NCBI GenBank assembly: GCA_963803755.1
Contig: CAWDNP010000007.1
Coordinates: 124,001 to 188,000 of the forward strand
Direction of reading: 5' to 3'
Origin: CAVUPF01 sp963803755
Lineage (GTDB): Bacteria; Actinomycetota; Thermoleophilia; Solirubrobacterales; 70-9
DNA: 64,000 bases
The notes beneath the pieces are model-generated. The model made no database searches, had not been told where the DNA came from, and saw only the letters and a program-made list of their open reading frames with translations. This document shows positions 53,841 to 61,759 of this stretch, piece by piece (the first letter of the stretch is position 1; the number at the start of each line of letters is the position of its first letter). Position numbers and translations under genes: made by a program.

Positions 53841-55604
53841 ATGCGGCTCCCATTGCGAACGGGCGTTATTTCGATCTTTGTGGCGGCATTTCTCGGGTTT
53901 GGCCCAGCGGCGCAAGCACGTGTCCAGAAGTTCCCCGTGACCTCGGTGCGACACGGCCAGGCGGTCTTCGTCGTCCATGGCGTCAAGGCCAAGAGCGTGA
54001 CCGGCGTGTCCATCGTCACCAAGCGCGGGGCGGGCCAGCGGCCAGCCCGGCGCTCGCTGAGGCTGGCGAAGGCTCGCCGCGCCATCCGTCGTGGCGGCTT
54101 GCATGTTCCGGTCAGAGAGCTCGGCGCCCCGGTCGCCTCAGCTGGCGGTTCCGGCGGGTCGGAAGTCGTGGCCGCGGAGACCTCGGCGGTGGTCCGAAGC
54201 ACCACGCCTCCTGAAACGACCATTACCGCGGGACCCGAAGAAACCGTGACCACGTCTTCGGTCACCTTCAGGTTCAAGTCCAGTAAGAGGCATTCGACCT
54301 TTCAATGCTCACTCGACGGCGTAACCGCCGCGTGCAGCTCTCCCTGCGTTTACAGTGGACTCTCCGACGGCTCCCACACTTTCAGTGTGGTGGCGACGGA
54401 TAGGGCCGGCAACGTCGACCCGACGCCGGCAACGCGGACCTTTACAGTGCAGCTTCCGTCCCTGCCCCCATCCAATCACCCTTCTGGTGAAACCCCCGCT
54501 GCGGGTGAAACCCCAGCTTCTGGTGAAACCCCTGCTTTGGGCGAAACACCTGCTTCGAGTGAAACTCAAGCCGGCTCTCGCTGCGAAGCCGCCCCTGTCG
54601 CCCCCCATAGCTGGCCCGCAGGCTGCTGGCGCCCCTACGGAGAAGCGAGCCCCTTCAACCACCTGCTGCCCGCCGAACCCCAGCTGGCCCCCAACTCCTC
54701 GGCGATCGTCAACCAGCTGATGAGCTGGGGCAAGGCCCAGGGGCTGATCGTCGGCCAGCCTGCAGGCAACGACGAAGACTACGGCCACCCGGTCTACTAC
54801 GCGAGCCCCGAAGACCCCCTCTACACGATCCACTGCACAATGTGGACCTCCGGCTGCCCGATCGAGGGCATGCAGGTACACATCCCGGCCGCGGCTCGGC
54901 CGGCCAGCGGCACCGATGCCCACATGGTCGTGATCGACCAGCAAAACGGCTGGGAGTATGACTTCTGGCAGGTCCATACCCAGCCCCTGCCGGCGGCCGG
55001 CGGGACGATCGACATCTCCTACGGCGGCCGCACCCGCTGGGGGAGCACCCCCGACGCCACCGGCCTGGGCTCAGACGCCACGGCGGCCGGCTTTGGCCTT
55101 GAGGCCGGGGTGATCCGGGCCGAGGAGTGGGGCAGCGCGACCGCCGAAGGAGGGGCGATCAACCACGCGCTGTTCATGTCGGTCCGCTGCACTGGGGGCT
55201 ACTCGGTCTACCCCGCAGCGCCGGGCACGACTGCTCTGGCCTGCCCGAACTCCGAAAAGGCGGACGCGCCGCCGCTGGGCACCCACTTTTACCTAGACAT
55301 GTCCGATGCCCAGATCGACGCCCTCCCGGTCCCGGAATGGAAGCGGCCGATCCTCAAGGCGATGGCCCACTACGGCCTCTTCGTCGGTGACACCTTCGGC
55401 GGCAGCTCCAACTCCTTTGGTCTCTCGGCGGAGTCCGATACCCAGTACCGCTCCATGGGGCTGCCGGGCCGCTACGCGGAACTGGGCAAGAAATGGGGCG
55501 TGGGCACCTACAACGGCGCCTACGTCTTCGACATCGCCAGCGGCGTGGAATGGGCGCGTTACCTGAAGGTCGTCGAACCCTGCGTCGCGCAGCAGAGCTG
55601 CTGA
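53841..55604 (+). CDS. large secreted surface protein, paralog A, riboswitch-linked
   Basis: 587 residues. Signal peptide (about 1-27), a basic N-terminal module (about 28-95), an Ig-like domain of the bacterial chitobiase/Big type (about 118-204: STFQCSLDGVTAACSSPCVY, DRAGNVDPTPATRTF), a linker of five GETPA-type repeats (about 214-240), and a C-terminal domain of about 330 residues (SWPAGCWRPYGEASPFN, DYGHPVYYASPEDPLYTIHC, GGAINHALFMSVRCTGG, FYLDMSDAQIDALPVP). The C-terminal domain resembles secreted actinobacterial proteins of unknown, perhaps carbohydrate-binding or lyase-like, function. GGAGG precedes ATG 53841. Paralog B lies 1.4 kb downstream. Confidence 0.8.
   Translation: MRLPLRTGVISIFVAAFLGFGPAAQARVQKFPVTSVRHGQAVFVVHGVKAKSVTGVSIVTKRGAGQRPARRSLRLAKARRAIRRGGLHVPVRELGAPVASAGGSGGSEVVAAETSAVVRSTTPPETTITAGPEETVTTSSVTFRFKSSKRHSTFQCSLDGVTAACSSPCVYSGLSDGSHTFSVVATDRAGNVDPTPATRTFTVQLPSLPPSNHPSGETPAAGETPASGETPALGETPASSETQAGSRCEAAPVAPHSWPAGCWRPYGEASPFNHLLPAEPQLAPNSSAIVNQLMSWGKAQGLIVGQPAGNDEDYGHPVYYASPEDPLYTIHCTMWTSGCPIEGMQVHIPAAARPASGTDAHMVVIDQQNGWEYDFWQVHTQPLPAAGGTIDISYGGRTRWGSTPDATGLGSDATAAGFGLEAGVIRAEEWGSATAEGGAINHALFMSVRCTGGYSVYPAAPGTTALACPNSEKADAPPLGTHFYLDMSDAQIDALPVPEWKRPILKAMAHYGLFVGDTFGGSSNSFGLSAESDTQYRSMGLPGRYAELGKKWGVGTYNGAYVFDIASGVEWARYLKVVEPCVAQQSC
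54481..54570 (+). repeat. tandem GETPA-coding repeat in paralog A
   Basis: About five copies of an 18-base unit of the form GGTGAAACCCCTGCTTCT code for G-E-T-P-A plus S/A/L and G. Copies differ by a few bases. It forms a flexible, probably extended, linker between the Ig-like and C-terminal domains; paralog B lacks it. Confidence 0.8.
54598..55604 (+). repeat. about 1-kb direct repeat, copy 1
   Basis: Nearly identical to 57403-58401 by eye across the whole C-terminal domain of the paralogs (for example CATAGCTGGCCCGCAGGCTG in both). Differences are mostly silent or in short patches. It suggests recent duplication or continuing gene conversion. Confidence 0.85.
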
Positions 55605-55629
55605 CTGCAGGGATCGGTCGGAGCGGGGC

Positions 55630-56634
55630 TTACGGGCGCAGCGCGCCGACGATGAAGCCCGACCCCCAAGAGAGATGCATCGTCGCGAAAACGAGGGATA
55701 GCCAGGCTGCCTCTTGGCGACTGCTCCGCAGCGATTCCACCGTCAGCGCTGTCGCGTAGACGGCCAGAGCGGTTTGGCAGGCGCGGCGGGGGAGGGGTGG
55801 GGCGAACAGCGCGCCCGCAACCGTGAGGACCAGCGCCGGGGGAAGGAGATGAGAGCGCCGCAGGCTGCCCGGATGGCGCCGCCACGTCTTTGCCCTGCCC
55901 TGACCGTAGCGCCAGTACTGGCGGGCAAACTTGCCGAGGCTGTTGCGGGTGATGATCTGCGCCTTCATTTGCGGGACGCAGACGATCCGCCCCCCCGCGA
56001 TGATGGCTCGGGCGGCAAGCTCACCGTCCTCGTTGACCAGCCAATCCTCGTCCCAGCCGCCGAGCTGGCGGAGGTTCTCCGTGGCGATCAGCCCGCCGAA
56101 GCCGGTATCGGTCTCGATCTCCTCGCCAAGCTCGAGGCGGAACCGTGCGCCCCCGATGCCCAACGGTGAGCGGAGCGCCATCGCAATCCGATCCGACCAC
56201 GGATCAAAGCCGATTGGAACCGCCGGACCGGCCGCCCAGGAAACGTCTCCACGGCGAAGTCTCTCGACTCCTGCCCGGACATAGTCGGCCGGGTAATAGG
56301 TATGGGCATCCATGCGGCAGATGTACTCTCCACGCGCCTCCGCAAGGCCGATGTTCAGGGCGCTTGCCTGTCGGCGCCTCGGGTTGTCCAGAACCCGGAC
56401 GCGATCATCGCTTGCTGTCAGCTCCGCGAGGATCTCTGGGGTGCCGTCCTCGGAGCCGCCGTCTAGAAGGAGGAACTCCAGTCCCTCATCGAAGCGCTGC
56501 GCGAGGATCGGCGGAAGCGTGTCTCGGATGACGTTTGCCTCGTTGAGGATCGGGACCAACACGCTGACCGTCGGCGCGGGGCTGTGGGCCCGCGGCGTTG
56601 TTGATGCCTCTTCAGCTCGTGGGTGCATGGTCAA
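55630..56634 (-). CDS. family 2 glycosyltransferase (ExoA-like)
   Basis: 334 residues. GT2 domain: VSVLVPILNEANVIRDTLPP, FLLLDGGSEDGTPEIL, ARGEYICRMDAHTYYPADYV (DxD-like), GFGGLIATENLR, WLVNEDGELAARAI and YWRYGQGRAKT. Two or three C-terminal helices anchor it in the membrane. Similar to succinoglycan ExoA. It sits between the two secreted paralogs on the opposite strand, convergent with paralog A. Confidence 0.88.
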   Translation of the reverse strand: MTMHPRAEEASTTPRAHSPAPTVSVLVPILNEANVIRDTLPPILAQRFDEGLEFLLLDGGSEDGTPEILAELTASDDRVRVLDNPRRRQASALNIGLAEARGEYICRMDAHTYYPADYVRAGVERLRRGDVSWAAGPAVPIGFDPWSDRIAMALRSPLGIGGARFRLELGEEIETDTGFGGLIATENLRQLGGWDEDWLVNEDGELAARAIIAGGRIVCVPQMKAQIITRNSLGKFARQYWRYGQGRAKTWRRHPGSLRRSHLLPPALVLTVAGALFAPPLPRRACQTALAVYATALTVESLRSSRQEAAWLSLVFATMHLSWGSGFIVGALRP

Positions 56635-56871
56635 GGCTTGAGGTGGATCTCCGGGGCCCTAAATCGAGGGGAGATCCGAAACCGCTAGGGAATAGACTAC
56701 TTCCCGCGGAAAAACCCAAGGCTGACCGCGCAGCCCTCGGCGCGGGTTCGCTGCGGGCGCAACTTTAGGTCGCTGAAGTGATTAGTACTAACGTCTAGAC
56801 CTTGTGCAGGGCTTGAGATATCGGCACTGACGGCCCGATATGAGGTTCGGAGCCTGAGCAATGCACACTTC

Positions 56872-56940
56872 CCTGCTGATAAGGACCCCCACTGCGCGAG
56901 GCGGGCTCGCAAAGCCACAGCACTCAGGGCTACGGAGTCG
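56872..56940 (+). promoter_or_regulatory. second c-di-GMP-I (GEMM)-like riboswitch, divergent
   Basis: Shares with the 53.7-kb element the blocks GATAAGGACCCCC, TGCGCGAGGCGGG, CTCGCAAAGCC and a GGGCTACGGAG 3' block in place of GGGTTACCGA. The variable hairpin is short or absent. It ends 63 bases before the GTG of paralog B. The shared core and position argue for a related riboswitch, but the changed 3' block leaves ligand binding in doubt. Confidence 0.55.
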
Positions 56941-57003
56941 TTCTGGGATCCTTTGGGAGTGCTCCTCGGTGGGTGCTCTCTCAAGCCAGGCGGAGGTGCC
57001 TCG

Positions 57004-58401
57004 GTGCGATATCTGACCAGCCGCGCGGCCGCTTTGTTGGGTGTCGCCGTCCTCGCTTTGGCGCTCTTCGTCACCTCCGCGAACGCAGGAGTGCATAGAT
57101 TTCGCGCTACTGCGATCGAGCATCGGCTGGTCCTCTTTAAGGTCCGCGGGGTCAACCCCGACTCCGTCGTCGGACTCTCGGTCGTCGTGCCCGGCGGCGC
57201 CCACTTTCCTCGTCGGGTGATCCGCCACCCGATCGGTTTGGGCCGCGCCCGCCGCCAGATTCGCCACGGCCGGCTGTGGGTGAGGGCTCGTGTGCCGGTG
57301 CGCCGGAGGAGGCGGGCGGTCCCACAGCGTCTTCGACCCACCGCCATCGTGAGAACGGCTCAACTAAGCTATTCGGACCCCGCCTGCGCCACCCCGATCA
57401 CTCCCCATAGCTGGCCCGCAGGCTGCTGGCGCCCCTACAGCGAAGCGAGCCCCTTCAACCGCCCGCTTCCCGCCGAACCCCAGCTGGCCCCCAACTCCTC
57501 GGCGATCGTCAACCAGCTGATGAGCTGGGGCGAAGCCAGGGGGCTGGTCGTCGGCCAGCCTGAAGGCAACGACGAAGACTACGGCCACCCGGTCTACTAC
57601 GCGAGCCCTGAAGACCCCCTCTATACGATCCACTGCACGCGTTGGACCCACAGCTGCCCGATCGAGGGCATGCAGGTGCACATCCCGGCTGCGGCCCGGC
57701 CGGCCAGCGGCACCGATGCCCACATGGCCGTGATCGAACAGCAAAACGGCTGGGAGTATGACTTCTGGCAGGTCCACACCCAGCCCCTGCCGCCGGCGGG
57801 CGGGACGATCGACATCTCCCACGGCGGCCGCACCCGCTGGGGAACCCCCGGCGCCACCGGCCTGGGCTCGGGCGCCACGGCGGCCGGGTTTGGCCTTGAG
57901 GCCGGGGTGATCCGGGCCGAGGAGTGGGCCAGCGCGACCGCCGAAGGCGGGGCGATCAACCACGCCCTGTTCATGTCGGTCCGCTGCACGGGGGGCGACT
58001 CGGTCTACCCCGCAGCGCCGGGCACGACCGGCCAGAGCTGCCCGATCTCCGAAAGGGCAGAGGCGCCGCCGCTGGGCACCCACTTTTACCTCGACATGTC
58101 CGCCGCCCAGATCGACGCCCTCCCGGTCCCGGAATGGAAGCGGCCGATCCTCAAGGCGATGGCCCACTACGGCCTCTTCGTCGGCGACACCTTCGGCGGC
58201 AGCTCCAACTCCTTTGGCCTCTCGGCGGAGTCTGATACCCAGTACCGCTCCCTGGGGCTGCCTGGTCTCTACGCGGAACTGGGCAAGGAGTGGGGCGTGG
58301 GCACCTACAACGGGGCCTACGTCTTCGACATCGCCAGCGGCGTGAACTGGGCGCGCTACCTGAAGGTCGTCGAACCCTGCGTCGCAAAAGGGGGCTGCTG
58401 A
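57004..58401 (+). CDS. large secreted surface protein, paralog B
   Basis: 465 residues from GTG 57004, with GGAGG 9 bases upstream. Signal peptide (LLGVAVLALALFVTSANAG, about 10-28), a basic N-terminal module similar to paralog A (LVLFKVRGVNPDSVVGLSVV), then directly the same C-terminal domain of about 330 residues, without the Ig-like domain and GETPA linker. Cys positions are conserved (CWRPY, IHCT, CPIEG, VRCTGG), suggesting disulfides. Preceded by the second GEMM-like leader. Confidence 0.8.
   Translation: MRYLTSRAAALLGVAVLALALFVTSANAGVHRFRATAIEHRLVLFKVRGVNPDSVVGLSVVVPGGAHFPRRVIRHPIGLGRARRQIRHGRLWVRARVPVRRRRRAVPQRLRPTAIVRTAQLSYSDPACATPITPHSWPAGCWRPYSEASPFNRPLPAEPQLAPNSSAIVNQLMSWGEARGLVVGQPEGNDEDYGHPVYYASPEDPLYTIHCTRWTHSCPIEGMQVHIPAAARPASGTDAHMAVIEQQNGWEYDFWQVHTQPLPPAGGTIDISHGGRTRWGTPGATGLGSGATAAGFGLEAGVIRAEEWASATAEGGAINHALFMSVRCTGGDSVYPAAPGTTGQSCPISERAEAPPLGTHFYLDMSAAQIDALPVPEWKRPILKAMAHYGLFVGDTFGGSSNSFGLSAESDTQYRSLGLPGLYAELGKEWGVGTYNGAYVFDIASGVNWARYLKVVEPCVAKGGC
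57403..58401 (+). repeat. about 1-kb direct repeat, copy 2
   Basis: Second copy of the repeat at 54598-55604. A few codons are missing or changed (for example one codon less near 57845). Recombination between the copies would delete the glycosyltransferase and one leader. Confidence 0.85.
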
Positions 58402-58437
58402 AGGTCGAGTTCAGGGTCGGGCCTCAGGGCGAATCGA

Positions 58438-59551
58438 GTGTCTAACCTTCTCTGCGTGGGAAAGGCCGATCTTGTCTCGACGCTGCCCTACTCCGACTAC
58501 CCGGAGTGGACTGGTCGCGTTGACATACTCGACAAAAGCGACCTCTCGCTGCTCGGCTCCGTACGTCGAATTAGGGCAGCAGCGGCCGACTATCCGGTGT
58601 TGGTGCTCGACGGTACGGCCCGATCGGAGCAGGTAGCTGCGGCGGTTGTCGCTCGCATGCGTCGGCCCCCGCGGCTGATCATGACCGACGCGACGTGGAA
58701 GCGAGGATCCTCCTTGCCGGATCGCCTCGTCTGCGCGGCTGGGATGCGGGCGATGCATGGGCCCCACATCACTTTCTGCGTGCTGTCCAGCTGGGAGCTG
58801 GAGCGATTCCCGCAGACCTGGGGGGTTCCCGCCGCGCAGGTCCGTTTCACCCCCTTCTGCTTCACGATCCCCGAGCACGAGCTGGACCTGCCGGTGGCCG
58901 AGGACTGCGGTGTCTTCGCAGGCGGAGATTCCCTGCGCGACTACACGCCCCTGATCGATGCCGCGCGCGGGATCGAGGCTCGGGTGACGATTGCCTCTCG
59001 CAGTCTCGACGAGCGGACCAATGCCCCGGCCAACGTGAGCCTGGGCGAGGTTTCGCCGGAGCGGTTCGCGGAGCTGAACCGTCGGGCGGCCGTGGTGGTG
59101 GTTGCCCTGGCGGACTCCGGCGACCGCAGTGCGGGACAGCAGAGCTATCTGAACGCGATGGCGCTCGGCAAGCCGGTGGTAGTGACGGATGCGCCGGGCG
59201 TTCGCGACTACGTGGAGGACCGCGAAGACGGGGCTGATCGTCCCCTTGGGCGACCCGACCGCGATGTCGGCCGCGATCCGCTGGCTTTTGGATCCAGTCA
59301 ATAGGCCAGAGGTCGACCGCATCGGGCGGCGTGCTCGCGACACGGCGCGCAGTCGCTACACGCGGCTCAACTACATCGAGAGCATCATCAGGGTCGTCGA
59401 GGAGCAGAACCCGTCCGCCGGGGTAACCGGGTCAACGGAGTCCGCGAGAAACGCAAGGCAAGAAGATAGGAAGCTAACGATAAACCGCGCCATCGCCAGT
59501 TACGGTGCTTCTCCGCCGGAGCGCCGCGACGTGCTGGGCGACTCCGGCTGA
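58438..59551 (+). CDS. GT-B fold glycosyltransferase, frameshifted at GGGG 59230-59233
   Basis: About 370 residues if repaired. Starts GTG 58438 (SNLLCVGKADLVSTLPYSDY). The C-terminal half has the GT4-like donor region FAGGDSLRDYTPLIDAARGI, AALADSG-type (VVVALADSGDRSAGQQSYLN), AMALGKPVVVTDAPGVRDYV (donor Glu/Gly motif), and after removing one G: GLIVPLGDPTAMSAAIRWLL and ARSRYTRLNYIESI. The 3' end overlaps the opposite-strand O-antigen ligase gene by 78 bases. Adds a sugar during polysaccharide assembly; specificity unknown. Confidence 0.8.
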
Positions 59552-60946
59552 GGCCAGGCTCATCCCCATCAGCACCCAGATCCTCTTGTCCTCGGCGTCT
59601 GAGAGGAAGAACGCGGCGCTCAGCATGCCGATGAGGGCGACCACGGTCGCACGGGCGAGGATCCCGGCCCGGCGCTCGCCGGCCATCTCGAAGCGCTGCG
59701 CGCCGCGGACCCCGGTGAGGACAGCCGCCCCAGTCAGGCAGAGGAAGAGGAGGACCCCAGCCACGCCGGTCTCGACCAGGAGGGAGAGGTAGACGTTGTG
59801 AACGCCGCGTTCGTTTTCGACGTGGACGACTCCGGTCAACGTGCCGGGCTCTCGGGTATATCGCGGTGCGTAGACCTCGAAGTTGTTGAGGCCGACTCCG
59901 AGGATCGGGTGATCGCCATAGATTCGAAGCCCGATCGTCCACAGGTCCTGCCTGCCACTGCCACGGTCCTGGCTGGCGCTGGTGATCCGCTGCCATGCGG
60001 AGCTGTCGTTGGTCAACCAGATGCCCATCACGGCAGCGATGCCCGCGACCACGAGGAGGATCTGCGCACGCTGGCGACGGAAGATTACGATCGCGGCTAT
60101 GCCCGCAGCGATGAGCGCCACGTAGCCGCCGCGCGACTCGCTCGCGATGACGCCATAGGCGAGGGGAAACAAAGCGGCGGTCAAAAGGAGTCGGGGGCCG
60201 AGGCGGCGAGTGCTCGCGATCAGCCCGATCGCGAGCACCATTGCGGCGACCATCTGGGCGGCAAAGAAGTTCGGGTCCCCCGCGGCGCCCTGTAGGCGAC
60301 CTTCGTTGACGACGGTGGCGGCACCTGCGGCCTGGCCGAGGATTCCGATCAACCCTGAGAGCACCGCTCCGGCGACGAAGCCAGCCGCCAGCGTTCGCAG
60401 GTGCGAGGGGGCCGAGGGGATGGTCGCGACCAGCGACAACATCAGCACGACCTCTGTCGCTGAGGCCAAGATGGTCACGCCCCTACTGGGTGCCAGCGCC
60501 CAGATCAACGAAAGGGCAAGCCACAGAACGAAGACGCAGGCGAGCGTCAGGATCCGCTTGTGACGGCGCAGCTGTTGGCGCTGCCAGGAATCGTGATGCA
60601 GCGCCTGCCCGATCCAACCCGCGGCGATCACCGCTGCCCCCAACTTGTCGAGGCTGGTGCCTCCCGGCAGTCCCTCAAGGAAGATCAGGGGCACCCACAT
60701 GCCCAGGGCAAGCGGCAGGTTCGTCATCGCCAAGGGCGCGAAGATGAGGGCGAAGAGCACGCCCACCCCGGCGAGCGGGTTCCAGGCGACAAGGACGCCG
60801 ACCAGCACGCCGCCGCCGAGGCCAAGAGCGATGGGCAGGTTCGGGCGCCGAATCGCTGCAGTGGCGGCCAGGGCGCTCATCCCGGGCCGAGTGTAGCTTC
60901 GCGAGTCGAAGTCACCGGTGCCGCGCTCCGCGGGACTCAACGTCAT
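59474..60946 (-). CDS. O-antigen ligase/polymerase family protein (Wzy_C)
   Basis: 490 residues with about 10-12 membrane helices. The large periplasmic loop has the Wzy_C signature: WQRITSASQDRGSGRQDLWT, DHPILGVGLNNFEVY, HVENERGVHNVYLSLLVETG (conserved Arg and His). It polymerises or ligates lipid-linked glycan. ATG 60946 overlaps the upstream deacetylase gene by 35 bases; ATG 60880 (MSALAATAAIRRPN) is an alternative without overlap. Confidence 0.88.
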   Translation of the reverse strand: MTLSPAERGTGDFDSRSYTRPGMSALAATAAIRRPNLPIALGLGGGVLVGVLVAWNPLAGVGVLFALIFAPLAMTNLPLALGMWVPLIFLEGLPGGTSLDKLGAAVIAAGWIGQALHHDSWQRQQLRRHKRILTLACVFVLWLALSLIWALAPSRGVTILASATEVVLMLSLVATIPSAPSHLRTLAAGFVAGAVLSGLIGILGQAAGAATVVNEGRLQGAAGDPNFFAAQMVAAMVLAIGLIASTRRLGPRLLLTAALFPLAYGVIASESRGGYVALIAAGIAAIVIFRRQRAQILLVVAGIAAVMGIWLTNDSSAWQRITSASQDRGSGRQDLWTIGLRIYGDHPILGVGLNNFEVYAPRYTREPGTLTGVVHVENERGVHNVYLSLLVETGVAGVLLFLCLTGAAVLTGVRGAQRFEMAGERRAGILARATVVALIGMLSAAFFLSDAEDKRIWVLMGMSLASAGVAQHVAALRRRSTVTGDGAVYR

Positions 60947-61703
60947 AGATCAGCCGGGCCAGGAGGTGGGAGTCGCGAACGGCGGACGCAAGCCGTGACA
61001 GCTTCAGCCGAAGCCTTGGCCCGGAGTCATCGAGGAAGAGGGACATGCGAGGGCGTCGGTAGGGCTCATCGACCAGATGAAAGCGAGACAGCGTGCATCC
61101 CGCCAGGTATCCCGCCCGTGCGGCGGCAGCGGCTACACGTTCGTCCGCGTGCCCGTAGGGGTAGGCGATCGTCTCGCAGCTGCCCAACCGCGTGGCGATC
61201 GCCTCGCGTGAGTCCTCCAGCTCGGCTCGCAGCACATCGTCGTCCACCTCGATCAGGTCCGGATGGCTCAACGTGTGAGAGCCCACCTCCCAACCGGCGG
61301 AGACGAGATCCGCGAGCTGATCCCAGTCGAGCGGGCCCAGCTCGTGCTCATGCTCGGTTCCGTTCCAATGGGAGATCCCGGGCCAGCACAGGGCCTCCCC
61401 TGATTCAATGAAGGAGACCACCGGGAACACAGTCCCGGGGAGGCCCAAGCCCTCGAGAATCGGAACCGCCTTCAGCGTAGACGCGTAGCCGTCGTCGAAG
61501 GTCACGACCACCGACCTTTGCGGCAGCTCGTTCGCCACGCGGCGTCGCTCCCACTCAGAGAAGGTCAATCCCTCATAGCCCCGACTTCGCAGCATCGACA
61601 GCTGCTCTCCCAGAACCCGCTCCGACACGACAAGGGGAGAGGCCCAGTTCGAGCTGATCCCGTGGTAGGAGAGGATTATCTGGTCCACGGATCTATATTG
61701 CAT
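60912..61703 (-). CDS. polysaccharide deacetylase (NodB/CE4 family)
   Basis: 263 residues. CE4 motifs: VVVTFDDGYAST (TFDDGY with catalytic base and metal Asp), EVGSHTLSHPDL (H-x-x-x-H metal ligands) and IAYPYGHADERV. No signal peptide, so it may act in the cytoplasm or leave by another route. It removes N- or O-acetyl groups from a glycan or a precursor. Same strand as the O-antigen ligase gene. Confidence 0.9.
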   Translation of the reverse strand: MQYRSVDQIILSYHGISSNWASPLVVSERVLGEQLSMLRSRGYEGLTFSEWERRRVANELPQRSVVVTFDDGYASTLKAVPILEGLGLPGTVFPVVSFIESGEALCWPGISHWNGTEHEHELGPLDWDQLADLVSAGWEVGSHTLSHPDLIEVDDDVLRAELEDSREAIATRLGSCETIAYPYGHADERVAAAAARAGYLAGCTLSRFHLVDEPYRRPRMSLFLDDSGPRLRLKLSRLASAVRDSHLLARLIYDVESRGARHR

Positions 61704-61759
61704 GGCCGTCGGGCGGTTTGTCCTCGGGCGGGTTTCGGGCCCCTGGTGGTTGCGGGCCG

